DNA of 50,821 nt from the NCBI GenBank assembly GCA_015067895.1, contig SVLP01000016.1, positions 1 to 50,821 of the forward strand. The letters run 5' to 3'. The translations under genes and the position numbers were made by a program. The notes beneath the pieces are model-generated. The model saw only the letters and a list, made by a program, of their open reading frames with translations. It was not told where the DNA came from and made no database searches. How positions within the stretch are numbered: the stretch's first letter is position 1; every line of letters starts with the position of its first letter. Shown here one piece after another: positions 32,785 through 41,475 of this stretch. This DNA comes from Oscillospiraceae bacterium (lineage in GTDB: Bacteria; Bacillota_A; Clostridia; Oscillospirales; Oscillospiraceae).

Positions 32785-33006
32785 CCAGCTGGATGTTTAA
32801 GCAGAAGAACCGGCTGAAAACTACCGTGTCATCGCGAGGGCGTAAGCCCGTGGCGATCTCCTGGTACATGGTGGAGATTATCTGAGCAGTACCTGGAGAT
32901 TGCCGCGCCTTCGGCTCGCAATGACAGCGTAAATCCGGAGTTGGTTCTTCTGCTGTTGACTGGTCAGGTATCGAAGGTGGTCGGTGGGGTCATGACCCCA
33001 CCCTAC
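32781..33006. repeat. Class 2 composite palindrome, copy B
   Basis: Left arm begins TTGACCAGC, using the stop codon of the preceding gene, and contains AGCAGAAGAACC; core TGTCATCGCGAG (32827) to CTCGCAATGACA (32926); right arm GGTTCTTCTGCT, CTGGTC, and outer hairpin GGTGGGGTCATGACCCCACCCTAC. The left GTAGGG hairpin is missing, so this copy is one-sided. Confidence 0.86.
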
Positions 33007-33053
33007 AGTGGCAAAAGCAATACCCTGCATTCTCTGACGAAAGGAAGAATGTT

Positions 33054-34220
33054 ATGAAACGAGTCTTTTTGATCGTGCTGGACTCCTGCGGTGCGGGAGC
33101 CATGCCCGATTCCCCCCAATTTGGCGACATCGGGGTGCACACTCTGAGAAGCTGTGCAAGCTCTGACAAGCTGCACATCCCGAATCTTGTGAAGCTCGGC
33201 ATCGGCAACATCGACGGCCAGGAGTTCCTGGGCAGGGTCGAGGAGCCCGCCGGCGCGGTGGCGAGACTGGCCGAGCGCTCCATGGGCAAGGACACCACCA
33301 TCGGCCACTGGGAGATCGCGGGCATCGTGTCCCCGGAGCCCCTGCCTGTCTACCCCGAGGGCTTCCCCGAGGAGGTGCTGAAGGCGTTCGAGGAGGCCAC
33401 CGGCCGGGGCTGCCTGTGCAACCTGCCCTATTCCGGCACCGATGTCATCCGGGACTATGGACAGGAGCATCTGGACACCGGCAAGTGGATCATCTATACC
33501 TCCGCCGACTCCGTGTTCCAGGTGGCGGCCCATGAGGAGCTGGTGCCACTGGAAGAACTGTACGATGCCTGTCACAAGGCAAGGGAAATTCTTCGTGGCA
33601 AGCACGGTGTGGGCCGTGTCATCGCCCGTCCCTTCGTGGGCAACGCGAAGGATGGCTTCAAGCGCACCTCCAACCGCCATGACTACTCCCTGGAGCCCCC
33701 CGCCCGCACCCTGCTGGACGCGGTGAAGGAGAGCGGCAAAGCCTCCATCGGCGTGGGCAAGATCCACGACATCTTCGCCGGTATCGGCACCACCGAGCAT
33801 GTCTACAACACCTCCAACGCCAACGGCATGGAGCACACCGACCGCTATGCGGAAGCCGACTTCGAGGGTCTGTGCTTCGTCAATCTGGTGGATTTCGACA
33901 TGGTCTTCGGCCATCGCCGCAACATTGACGGCTACGCAAATGCCCTGAGCGAGTTCGATGCCTGGCTGGGCACCTTCCTGCCCAAGCTTCGGGAGGACGA
34001 CGTCCTCATGATTACCGCCGACCACGGCTGCGACCCCGCCTACACCGCCACCACCGACCATACCAGAGAGTATGTACCCCTGATCGTGGCGGGCCCGAAG
34101 GTCAAGCCCGTGAATCTGGGCACCAGAGTTGGCTTCTGCGACATCGCCGCGACGGTTGCCGAGCTGCTGGGCGTGGAGCTGGAGACGGAAGGTGTCAGCT
34201 TTGCTGACGAGATTCTCTAA
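33054..34220 (+). CDS. deoB: Phosphopentomutase
   Basis: 388 aa. Interconverts (deoxy)ribose 1- and 5-phosphate, linking deoD and deoC. Alkaline-phosphatase-like metalloenzyme: metal ligands in FLIVLDSCGAGAMPD (start), the phosphorylated Thr in GKDTTIGHWEIAG (about residue 83), and C-terminal LMITADHGCDPAY plus TTDHTREYVPLIVAG. AAAGGAAG precedes the ATG. A class 2 element lies upstream, so it may have its own transcription start. Confidence 0.96.
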   Translation: MKRVFLIVLDSCGAGAMPDSPQFGDIGVHTLRSCASSDKLHIPNLVKLGIGNIDGQEFLGRVEEPAGAVARLAERSMGKDTTIGHWEIAGIVSPEPLPVYPEGFPEEVLKAFEEATGRGCLCNLPYSGTDVIRDYGQEHLDTGKWIIYTSADSVFQVAAHEELVPLEELYDACHKAREILRGKHGVGRVIARPFVGNAKDGFKRTSNRHDYSLEPPARTLLDAVKESGKASIGVGKIHDIFAGIGTTEHVYNTSNANGMEHTDRYAEADFEGLCFVNLVDFDMVFGHRRNIDGYANALSEFDAWLGTFLPKLREDDVLMITADHGCDPAYTATTDHTREYVPLIVAGPKVKPVNLGTRVGFCDIAATVAELLGVELETEGVSFADEIL

Positions 34221-34301
34221 GATATTAGATACTAGATATGAGATATTAGATAATCCCTGACGAAAGTATATCTAATATCTTATAACTGATATCTCATATC
34301 T
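34221..34301. repeat. Iterated-word palindrome after deoB stop, GATATTAGATA word (class 4)
   Basis: GATATTAGATACTAGATATGAG... begins at the base after TAA, with TATCTAATATCTTATAAC, GATATCTCATATCTC as the complementary half. AT-rich, unlike the GC-rich surroundings, and a different word from the deoC copy 4 kb away. Confidence 0.82.
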
Positions 34302-34332
34302 CCACCACCCACATCATCGAGGAGGAAAGAAT

Positions 34333-34743
34333 ATGACCCCCGAACAACTCATCGATCTGGCCAAGGAGGCCATGACCCATGCCTACGTGCCCTATTCCGG
34401 CTATAAGGTGGGCGCGGCGCTGCTGTGCGCCGACGGTACCGTGTATCAGGGCTGCAACATCGAGAACGCCGCCTACGGCCCCACCAACTGCGCTGAGCGC
34501 ACCGCCTTTTTCAAGGCCGTCTATGACGGCCACCGGGACTTCACGGCCATCGCCGTGGTCGGCGGCAAGGACGGCGTGATCTCCGGCGCCTTCCCGCCCT
34601 GCGGCGTCTGCCGTCAGGTCATGCGGGAGTTCGTCCATGATGAATTCATGATCTACATGGGCGGCAAGGACGGCTACGATGCCATGACCATGGCCCAGCT
34701 TCTGCCTGCGGGCTTCAAGGCCAGCGAGCATATGGGCCTGTAA
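34333..34743 (+). CDS. cdd: Cytidine deaminase
   Basis: 136 aa. Deaminates cytidine and deoxycytidine to (deoxy)uridine. Zinc ligands: Cys in GPTNCAERTAFFKA with the catalytic Glu, and the pair in PPCGVCRQVM. N-terminal AYVPYSGYKVGAALLCADG and GCNIENAAY bind substrate. Homotetrameric cytosolic enzyme of standard length. GAGGAAAG upstream of ATG. Ends at a strong terminator. Confidence 0.96.
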   Translation: MTPEQLIDLAKEAMTHAYVPYSGYKVGAALLCADGTVYQGCNIENAAYGPTNCAERTAFFKAVYDGHRDFTAIAVVGGKDGVISGAFPPCGVCRQVMREFVHDEFMIYMGGKDGYDAMTMAQLLPAGFKASEHMGL

Positions 34744-34756
34744 AGGGTAAATATTG

Positions 34757-34788
34757 ACAACCCCGGGTTGCCGGGGTTGTTTATTTTT
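34757..34788 (+). terminator. Terminator after cdd
   Basis: ACAACCCCGG-GTTG-CCGGGGTTGT then TTATTTTTC, 13 bp after the stop. It closes the salvage cluster before the lipoprotein gene. Confidence 0.88.
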
Positions 34789-34808
34789 CTGAAAGTGTCA
34801 ATTTGCGG

Positions 34809-34837
34809 TTGATTTTTTCGTGAAAATGTGCGACAAT
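34809..34837 (+). promoter_or_regulatory. Probable promoter of the BMP lipoprotein gene
   Basis: -35 TTGATT (34809-34814), 17-bp spacer, -10 GACAAT (34832-34837). A TATAAT at 34847 lacks a -35 at proper spacing. Confidence 0.5.
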
Positions 34838-34883
34838 ATCAGACGGTATAATATGCCAAAAAATACATTTGGAGGTTCACAAA

Positions 34884-36071
34884 ATGAAGAAGATCCTGGC
34901 TATGCTGCTGGCTCTGGTCATGGTCATGGGCCTGGTCGCCTGCGGCAACGACGCCCCCGAGACCACCGCTCCCGCCGAGACCAATGCTCCCGCAGAGTCC
35001 AACCCCGTCGAGACCGACGCTCCCGTTGTCTCCGACACCGAGTACAAGATCGCGATGATCACCGACTACGGCGACATCACCGACCAGTCCTTCAACCAGA
35101 CCACCTACGAGGCCTGCAAGGCTTTCGCAGATGAGAATGGCATCCCCTTCACCTACTACAAGCCCAACGGTGACTCCACCGCTGAGCGTGTGGCCATGGT
35201 TGACGCCGCCGTTGTCGATGGCTACAATGTCATCGTGATGCCCGGCTTCGCCTTCGGCGAGACCCTGGTCGAGGTCGCCCCCATCTACCCCGACGTCAAG
35301 TTCGTCGCTCTGGACGTTGCTGACGGCGAGGGCGGCTTCACCGCCACCGAGAACGTCTTCTCCGCCGTTTACCAGGAGCAGCTGTCCGGCTACATGGCTG
35401 GCTACGCCGCTGTCAAGCTGGGCTACAAGCACCTGGGCTACCTGGGCGGCATGGCTGTTCCCGCTGTCCAGCGCTTCGGCTACGGCTTCCTGCAGGGCGT
35501 TGACGCTGCTGCCAAGGAGCTGGCCATCGTTGACCAGATCAAGGTCGAGTACGTCTACGGCAACCAGTTCTATGGCGATGCTGATATCACCGGCTACATG
35601 GACACCTGGTATGGCGAGAAGGGCGTCGAGGTCGTCTTCGCTTGCGGCGGCGGCATCTTCACCTCTGCTGCCGAGGCTGCTGCCAAGGTCGAGGGCGCCA
35701 AGGTCATCGGTGTTGACACCGACCAGGCTGCCGTCATCGATGGCCTGTACGGCGAGGGCCTGACCGTCACCTCCGCTCTGAAGGGTCTGGCTCCCACCGT
35801 CAAGACTGTCCTGTCCGCCATCGTCCTGGAGGACAACTGGGCCGCCTACGCTGGCAAGATCGAGTCCCTGGGTCTGGTTTCCGCCGATCCCGAGGCCAAC
35901 TATGTTCAGATCCCCATGGAGTCCACCCAGTGGAGCGACACCTTCACTCAGGAGGACTACAAGGCTCTGGTGGCTGGCATGTTCGAGGGCACCATCACTG
36001 TCTCCGACGACATCGAGAACTTCCCCGTGACCGAGGTCGCCGTTGATATGCAGGGCAACATCAAGGGCTAA
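34884..36071 (+). CDS. BMP-family nucleoside-binding lipoprotein
   Basis: 395 aa. A lipoprotein signal (MKKILAMLLALVMVMGLVAC, lipobox ending in Cys20) anchors it outside the membrane; a Thr/Ala/Pro/Glu-rich linker follows to about residue 50. The binding domain starts YKIAMITDYGDITDQSFNQTTYEACKAF, typical of BmpA/Med proteins that bind purine nucleosides for ABC import; later VFACGGGIFTSAAEAAAK and VIGVDTDQAAV also fit. The matching ATPase and permeases are 3.9 kb downstream, separated by an IS and an acyltransferase pair. GGAGGTTCACAAA gives the ribosome site. Expression is cut off by its own terminator. Confidence 0.92.
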   Translation: MKKILAMLLALVMVMGLVACGNDAPETTAPAETNAPAESNPVETDAPVVSDTEYKIAMITDYGDITDQSFNQTTYEACKAFADENGIPFTYYKPNGDSTAERVAMVDAAVVDGYNVIVMPGFAFGETLVEVAPIYPDVKFVALDVADGEGGFTATENVFSAVYQEQLSGYMAGYAAVKLGYKHLGYLGGMAVPAVQRFGYGFLQGVDAAAKELAIVDQIKVEYVYGNQFYGDADITGYMDTWYGEKGVEVVFACGGGIFTSAAEAAAKVEGAKVIGVDTDQAAVIDGLYGEGLTVTSALKGLAPTVKTVLSAIVLEDNWAAYAGKIESLGLVSADPEANYVQIPMESTQWSDTFTQEDYKALVAGMFEGTITVSDDIENFPVTEVAVDMQGNIKG

Positions 36072-36087
36072 TCTCTGATATCCCCCG

Positions 36088-36120
36088 AAAGGGCAGGCGA
36101 AAGCCTGCCCTTTCTTTTTT
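36088..36120 (+). terminator. Terminator of the BMP lipoprotein gene, entered by the IS
   Basis: AAAGGGCAGGC-GAAA-GCCTGCCCTTT followed by CTTTTTT. The last eight bases TCTTTTTT (36113-36120) are the left copy of the IS target duplication, so the hairpin and U-tract remain intact. Confidence 0.9.
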
Positions 36121-37236
36121 CGTGTAAGTTAAACAATCTGGACTTGTTCATCAAAACGCCAAAACCGCCTCTGTGGACAGCTTTCTGATATGTCTGACGG
36201 CATTCACATTGGCGATCATCTGACGGACAGAATCAATTTCCGGGTGAAACACGGAACGCCCCGCCTGTTCCAGTGCGGTGAACAGTGCGAGGTAGCGGTT
36301 GAGGTATTTGCTGGACACACCACGATAACGGTACAGCATCGCCTTCAGGCGGCTGTGCAGACCGTTGACGGTGTTCAGATGGTATGCTTTGTTGTAATCC
36401 TTGTGGTTATTCAGCACGATCTTCTGGCACTTCTTCGCTTCGATCAGCTTGTTATAGGCCGTGGCTCCATCGCACAGAAACACACCGTTTTCTCCGATCC
36501 TGACTCCGAGTGCTTCCTGGATGTTATCAGCGGTGGGCTTGGCCCGATTGACGCAGCGTGCAACAACGCGGCCCTCCCGGTCAGCGGCAACACAAATGCA
36601 CATCTGCTCATCGGAAAGGCCGCGTTTTGTTGCGGGTTCACCATGTTTTCTTGGTTTTCTGGTGGTTACTGGAATCCCTTTCTGGGATTCCAGCACATAC
36701 GCCTCGTCGGCCTCCACGATACCCTCCAGCAATTCGCCCTCCTTCAGAGCTTCCTCCAGGAAGGACAGGAGCTTGTGGCGCATATAGAAGGAAGTCGGGT
36801 GGGAGACGGAAATGTTGGCTGCGCACTCGTCCAGACTTTTCAGAGAGAGGGTATCCCGGATGAAGGTCGCCCAGGCTTCCTCGGTCTGATGGGAGTAGGC
36901 GGTGAGCTTACCGGCATCGAAGGTGAATCTCTTGCCGCAGCTCTTGCACTGATACCGCTGCTTCCGTCCGGAGAATCCGCGCTTGATGAAGTGGGCGTTG
37001 GCTGCACCGCAGCACGGACAGCTTTTGGGAGCGGTGTCTTCGACCTTCGAGTTCAGGTCGAGATATTCCAGTGCAATCCCACTGAGCCGCTCCACCTGCT
37101 CCTCGCTCAGTTTTCCGATCATGTCCACCAGTTTGTTTCTTGCCATCGTAATCACTCCATCTGTGTTTGATGGCTCTACTATATTGGGCAAATTGTCCCA
37201 TATTTCGGACGGAGTCCAGAATGTTTGACTAACACG
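36121..37236 (-). mobile_element. Complete IS1595-family (ISXO2-like) insertion sequence
   Basis: 1116 bp. Ends CGTGTAAGTTAAACAATCTG and, inverted, CGTGTTAGTCAAACATTCTG differ at only three of about 23 positions. The flanks 36113-36120 and 37237-37244 are both TCTTTTTT, an exact 8-bp target duplication, the length known for IS1595. One intact transposase ORF fills it. Intact ends and perfect duplication indicate a recent insertion. Confidence 0.95.
36151..37146 (-). CDS. IS1595-family transposase
   Basis: 331 aa from the ATG at 37144-37146 with GGAG upstream. An N-terminal helical part is followed by a zinc ribbon (CPCCGAANAHFIKRG, CKSCGKRF, residues about 35-70) and a DDE-type domain: first acidic residues in GIVEADEAYV, second in FLCDGATAYN, and NTVNGLHSRLKAML...YLNRYLALF where IS1595 enzymes carry their third catalytic position. 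An upstream extension beyond 37146 reads through the IS end and is not supported. Transcribed against the neighbouring genes. Confidence 0.93.
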   Translation of the reverse strand: MARNKLVDMIGKLSEEQVERLSGIALEYLDLNSKVEDTAPKSCPCCGAANAHFIKRGFSGRKQRYQCKSCGKRFTFDAGKLTAYSHQTEEAWATFIRDTLSLKSLDECAANISVSHPTSFYMRHKLLSFLEEALKEGELLEGIVEADEAYVLESQKGIPVTTRKPRKHGEPATKRGLSDEQMCICVAADREGRVVARCVNRAKPTADNIQEALGVRIGENGVFLCDGATAYNKLIEAKKCQKIVLNNHKDYNKAYHLNTVNGLHSRLKAMLYRYRGVSSKYLNRYLALFTALEQAGRSVFHPEIDSVRQMIANVNAVRHIRKLSTEAVLAF

Positions 37237-37245
37237 TCTTTTTTG

Positions 37246-37273
37246 TTGAAATTTGGCAGAAATATGATATAAT
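37246..37273 (+). promoter_or_regulatory. Promoter of the MBOAT gene, next to the IS
   Basis: -35 TTGAAA (37246-37251), 16-bp spacer, -10 TATAAT (37268-37273). The -35 begins 2 bp after the IS target duplication, so the insertion just missed it. Confidence 0.8.
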
Positions 37274-37306
37274 CTCGGAGAAACCAAAACAAAGGCGGAA
37301 TCTGTT

Positions 37307-38734
37307 ATGATGCCCAATTCTCTGAAATACATCGCATTTCTCGGCCTTGCGGCGGCGGGGCACGCCATCGTGCCGAAAGACAGGCGCAATGGCTTCCTTC
37401 TGGCGGTGAGCTGGCTGTTTTACCTTCTGAGTATGCCCGAATATCTGCCCCTGCTGATCGTCGTCACTGGGGCCACCTACCTGACCGCCCGATGGATGGA
37501 AGGTCATCCGGACAAAAAGCGGGCGGCTCTGACGGCTGCCCTGTTTGGATGCTTCGGCCTGCTCTTCGTCTACAAATACCTGGCCTTTGCGGGACAGCTG
37601 CTGTCGAAGCTGCCGGGGGTGGGGAGCATCGAGCTGCCCCAGCTGGTGCAGCCCCTGGGAATCTCCTTCTATCTGTTCTGCGTGACGGGATACCTGATCG
37701 ATGTGTACCGGGGCGCGGCGGCGGAACGCTCCTTTGTCGACTACAGCCTGATGGTCAGCTTCTTCCCGGCTGTCCTCTCCGGCCCCATCGCCCGGTCGAA
37801 GCACCTGCTGCCCCAGCTGAAGGAACGGACGCCCAGTTGGATGGATGTGAAACGGGGCGTCACCCGGTTCCTTGTGGGCCTGGCCAAGAAGCTGCTGCTG
37901 GCGGATGTGCTGTCGACGCTGGTGGCCACGGTCTACGCCGATGTGACCGCCTTCACAGGCACCCAGGTGCTCTTCGCCGCAGTCTGCTACGCCATGCAGA
38001 TCTACTGCGATTTCTCCTCCTATTCCGACATGGCCGTGGGCGCGGGATTGCTGTTTGGCATCCATTTGGCGGAGAACTTCGACACCCCCTACTTCGCCCA
38101 GTCCATCCAGGAGCTGTGGCGGCGGTGGCATATGTCCCTGTCCACCTGGTTCCGGGATTACCTCTATTTCCCTCTGGGCGGCAGCCGCAGGGGTGCCTTC
38201 CGCACCAATCTGAATCTGCTGATCGTCTTCGCCGTCAGCGGCCTGTGGCACGGCGCGGGCACCCAGTTCCTCATCTGGGGCCTGCTCCACGGAGGCTATC
38301 AGGTCGTGGGCCGTCTGGTTCGTCCGGTGACGAAGCCCGTCCGGGAGAAGCTGGACGCTTCGCCCGCCGCACTTATCGCCAAATGGGCCCGGATCGGCTG
38401 GGTCTTCTTCCTGACTGGCGTCGCCTGGGTCTTCTTCCGGGCAGATTCCGTCAGCCACGCCATGACCATTTTCCGGCAGATCCTGACCTTCGGCAGCTTC
38501 GGCGGAGCCGAGGCTTTCGGCATGGTGGAGGCGCAGTTTGCGGTGCTGGGCGGATGCCTGGCCGCGCTCTTCCTGTGGGATCTCACCTACAAGCGGTTCA
38601 ATCTGGTGGAGCGGCTGGCCCGGTGCGTCTGGGTGCGGTATCTGGTCTGGACGCTGCTGATCCTGCTGGTGCTCTGCTTCGGTGCCTATGGCGAGGGCTA
38701 CGATGCCAGCAAGTTCGTCTATTTTCAGTTTTAA
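37307..38734 (+). CDS. MBOAT O-acyltransferase (AlgI/DltB-like)
   Basis: 475 aa, about ten membrane segments. MBOAT proteins pass an acyl group, often acetyl, across the membrane to a polysaccharide acceptor. Hallmarks: QPLGISFYLFCVTGYLIDVYRG, FFPAVLSGPIARSKHLLPQL, the MQIYCDFSSYSDMAVGAGLLFG block, FDTPYFAQSIQELWRRWHMSLSTWFRDYLYFPLGG, and the catalytic His in VSGLWHGAGTQFLIWG (about residue 309). AAAGGCGG lies upstream. It pairs with the SGNH protein 12 bp downstream, a common acetylation cassette. The acceptor polymer is unknown. Confidence 0.92.
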   Translation: MMPNSLKYIAFLGLAAAGHAIVPKDRRNGFLLAVSWLFYLLSMPEYLPLLIVVTGATYLTARWMEGHPDKKRAALTAALFGCFGLLFVYKYLAFAGQLLSKLPGVGSIELPQLVQPLGISFYLFCVTGYLIDVYRGAAAERSFVDYSLMVSFFPAVLSGPIARSKHLLPQLKERTPSWMDVKRGVTRFLVGLAKKLLLADVLSTLVATVYADVTAFTGTQVLFAAVCYAMQIYCDFSSYSDMAVGAGLLFGIHLAENFDTPYFAQSIQELWRRWHMSLSTWFRDYLYFPLGGSRRGAFRTNLNLLIVFAVSGLWHGAGTQFLIWGLLHGGYQVVGRLVRPVTKPVREKLDASPAALIAKWARIGWVFFLTGVAWVFFRADSVSHAMTIFRQILTFGSFGGAEAFGMVEAQFAVLGGCLAALFLWDLTYKRFNLVERLARCVWVRYLVWTLLILLVLCFGAYGEGYDASKFVYFQF

Positions 38735-38746
38735 GGAGGGGATGGA

Positions 38747-39757
38747 ATGAAGATCCGCAAAGAACTCCTGGCACTCACCGCCAGTGTCCTGATCCTTGTG
38801 TTGGCCCTTGGGGCCTTTACTGCCCTTGTGATTCCCAAACGCCACAGCTACGGCTCCACCTGGGGCCACTATCTGGAGGAAGAGGAGGACTCCATCGATG
38901 TCCTCTTCGTCGGCAGCTCGCTGACCTACTGCAATATCATCCCCGCCCTCTTCTGGGAGCAGACGGGACTGACCGCCTACAACGTCACCGGCCCTGCCCT
39001 GACCGTCCCCGGCGAATACTACTTCCTCCGGGAGGCCCTGAAGACCCAGAGTCCCTCTGTCGTCTTCGTCGAGATCACCGCAGCCCTGTATCAACGCTAC
39101 ACCGGCCATACCGAGACCATGCTGGGCTTTCTGCCCCTGGGTGAGAATCGGATCCTGGCGGCCCTGAACGAGGCGGAGCCGGAAAAGGTGGGGGGACTGC
39201 TGTTCCCCATGCTCACCTATCACAGCCGCTGGACGGAACTGGGCAAGGACGACTGGAAGGTCTTCCTCCACGGCTATGGCAAGGATATCACCGCGGGCTA
39301 CACCTACCTGAACCAGTATCGCGTTCCCGAGGGCTACACGATCCGCACGGATCCCATCGATCCGGAGCTGATCGCCCGGAATATGGAGTATCTGCACAGG
39401 ATCGCGGAGCTTTGCCTGGAGGCGGGAATCATCCCCGTTTTCTATGAATCCCCGGCAGCCAGCATCATGCCTCCGGAGGAGATGGATGAGGTGCGCGGGG
39501 AGCTGGCCGCCATCGATGGTGCTATGGTCGTGAATTTCAACGATCATCGGGACGCCATCGGCGCGGAGTTGGGAAATGATTATCAGGACGCGCTCCACTA
39601 CAACGCCGCCGGTGCCGAGAAATTCACCCGGTATCTGGGACAGTGGTTCACGGAGCAGCTCCAGGTCACGCCCAAGGCGGGGCAGGATACGGAGCTGTGG
39701 CGATCCAGACTGGACTACATCACCGGCCTTCTGGAGAAGCCCATGACGGCAGCATGA
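38747..39757 (+). CDS. SGNH/GDSL-like partner of the MBOAT protein
   Basis: 336 aa. A single N-terminal membrane segment (ALTASVLILVLALGAFTALV) places the rest outside. VLFVGSSLTYCNIIPALFW carries a likely Ser nucleophile, and QDALHYNAAGAEKF near residue 287 gives the Asp/His pair, the pattern of acetyl-transfer partners (AlgX/PatB/DltD-like). Probably completes transfer of the acyl group to the extracellular polymer. AAGGAGGGG ribosome site. Acts with the preceding MBOAT. Confidence 0.84.
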   Translation: MKIRKELLALTASVLILVLALGAFTALVIPKRHSYGSTWGHYLEEEEDSIDVLFVGSSLTYCNIIPALFWEQTGLTAYNVTGPALTVPGEYYFLREALKTQSPSVVFVEITAALYQRYTGHTETMLGFLPLGENRILAALNEAEPEKVGGLLFPMLTYHSRWTELGKDDWKVFLHGYGKDITAGYTYLNQYRVPEGYTIRTDPIDPELIARNMEYLHRIAELCLEAGIIPVFYESPAASIMPPEEMDEVRGELAAIDGAMVVNFNDHRDAIGAELGNDYQDALHYNAAGAEKFTRYLGQWFTEQLQVTPKAGQDTELWRSRLDYITGLLEKPMTAA

Positions 39758-39760
39758 CAA

Positions 39761-39787
39761 AAAAGCGGGCAGTTATGCCCGCTTTTT
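39761..39787 (+). terminator. Terminator of the MBOAT/SGNH pair
   Basis: AAAAGCGGGCA-GTTA-TGCCCGCTTTT-T, 11-bp stem, 3 bp after the stop. Confidence 0.88.
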
Positions 39788-39848
39788 CCATTTCTTCTGG
39801 TGGGCGGAAAAACTGCACGTAATTTGTGTTATTTGGGTGAAAAATCTT

Positions 39849-39877
39849 TTGCAAATTCGACAACTCCATGTTATACT
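39849..39877 (+). promoter_or_regulatory. Promoter of the nucleoside ABC operon
   Basis: -35 TTGCAA (39849-39854), 17-bp spacer, -10 TATACT (39872-39877). The leader can fold GCCCGGC (39893) with GCCGGGC (39920) just before the ribosome site. Confidence 0.85.
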
Positions 39878-39942
39878 AGCTTCGAAAACTATGCCCGGCC
39901 ATCAGAGGGGCTTTGACCCGCCGGGCTGAGGAGGTATGGCAA

Positions 39943-41475
39943 TTGGAAAACTACGCAGTTGAGATGCTGCACATCACCAAGCGCTTCCCCGGAATCATTG
40001 CCAACGACGACATCACCCTCCAGCTGAAAAAGGGCGAGATCCACGCCCTGCTGGGTGAGAATGGTGCCGGTAAGTCCACGCTGATGAGCGTTCTGTTCGG
40101 TCTGTACCAGCCCGAGGAAGGCGAGATCCACATGGACGGCAAGAAGGTGGAGATCCGCAACCCCAACGATGCCAACGATCTGGGCATCGGCATGGTGCAC
40201 CAGCATTTTAAGCTGGTGGAGTGCTTCACGGTTCTCGACAACATCATTCTGGGCGTGGAGCCCTGCAAGAACGGCTTCCTGCAGAAGAACGAGGCCCGGG
40301 CCAAGGTCGAGGAGATCTCCAAGCGCTACGGCCTGCAGGTCGACCTGGATGCCAAGATCGAGGACATCACCGTCGGTATGCAGCAGCGTACCGAGATCCT
40401 GAAGATGCTCTACCGCGAGAACGACATCCTGATCTTCGACGAGCCCACCGCCGTGCTGACTCCCCAGGAGATCAGCGAGCTGATGCAGATCATGCACAAT
40501 CTGGCTGCTGAGGGCAAGAGCATCCTCTTCATCTCCCACAAGCTGGCGGAGATCATGGAGGTCGCTGACCGCTGCTCCGTCCTGCGCAAGGGCAAGTACA
40601 TCGGCACTGTTCAGACTAAGGACGTGACCCCCGCCGATCTTTCCCGCATGATGGTCGGCCGCGACGTCAAGACCAAGGTCGACAAGGAGGACGCAAAGCC
40701 CACCGATGTTGTCCTGGATGTCAAGGGCATGTGCGTCGCCTCCAAGCGTCACAAGAAGAATGCCGTCAACGACGTCACCTTCCAGGTGCGCCGTGGCGAG
40801 ATCGTCTGCATCGCCGGTATCGACGGCAACGGCCAGACCGAGCTGGTCTACGGTCTGAGCGGCCTGGAGCCCCTGTCCGCCGGCACCATCGAGATGTGCG
40901 GCAAGGACATCACCAAGCTGCCCATCCGCCAGAGAAGCACCATGGGCATGTCCCACATCCCCGAGGATCGCCACAAGCACGGTCTGGTGCTGGACTACTC
41001 CCTGGAGGACAACATCGTCCTGCAGCGCTACTTCGAGCCCGAGTTCACTTCCAAGCTGGGCTTCCTGAAGCGCAAGAACATCCGCGCCTATGCCGAGCGG
41101 CTCATCGAGCAGTTTGACGTCCGCTCCGGTCAGGGCCCCATCACCCGGGCCCGCTCCATGTCCGGCGGCAACCAGCAGAAGGCCATCATCGCCCGTGAGA
41201 TCGACAAGAACCCCGAGCTCCTGATCGCCGTCCAGCCCACCCGCGGCCTGGACGTGGGCGCCATCGAGTACATCCACAAGCAGCTCGTCGAGCAGCGCGA
41301 CGCCGGTAAGGGTGTGCTGCTGGTGTCCCTGGAGCTGGATGAGGTCATGAACGTCTCCGACCGGATCCTGGTCATGTTCGAGGGCGAGATCGTGGGCGAG
41401 TTCGATCCCAAGACCGTCACCGTCGAGGAGCTGGGCCTGTACATGGCCGGTGCAAAGAGGGAGGGCAAGGCATGA
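39943..41475 (+). CDS. Nucleoside ABC transporter ATP-binding protein (two NBDs)
   Basis: 510 aa. Energises import of nucleosides delivered by a BMP lipoprotein, cf. B. subtilis NupO. NBD1: Walker A LLGENGAGKST, VGMQQRTEILKMLYREND, Walker B ILIFDEPTAVLTPQE. NBD2 (from about residue 255): degenerate Walker A GIDGNGQTEL, signature MSGGNQQKAIIAREI and LIAVQPTRGLDVGA, as normal for this class. TTG at 39943 is chosen as start since GGAGGT sits 7 nt ahead; the earlier TTG at 39913 lacks a site, and the nearby ATG is out of frame. Overlaps the first permease by 4 nt (ATGA). Confidence 0.93.
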   Translation: MENYAVEMLHITKRFPGIIANDDITLQLKKGEIHALLGENGAGKSTLMSVLFGLYQPEEGEIHMDGKKVEIRNPNDANDLGIGMVHQHFKLVECFTVLDNIILGVEPCKNGFLQKNEARAKVEEISKRYGLQVDLDAKIEDITVGMQQRTEILKMLYRENDILIFDEPTAVLTPQEISELMQIMHNLAAEGKSILFISHKLAEIMEVADRCSVLRKGKYIGTVQTKDVTPADLSRMMVGRDVKTKVDKEDAKPTDVVLDVKGMCVASKRHKKNAVNDVTFQVRRGEIVCIAGIDGNGQTELVYGLSGLEPLSAGTIEMCGKDITKLPIRQRSTMGMSHIPEDRHKHGLVLDYSLEDNIVLQRYFEPEFTSKLGFLKRKNIRAYAERLIEQFDVRSGQGPITRARSMSGGNQQKAIIAREIDKNPELLIAVQPTRGLDVGAIEYIHKQLVEQRDAGKGVLLVSLELDEVMNVSDRILVMFEGEIVGEFDPKTVTVEELGLYMAGAKREGKA

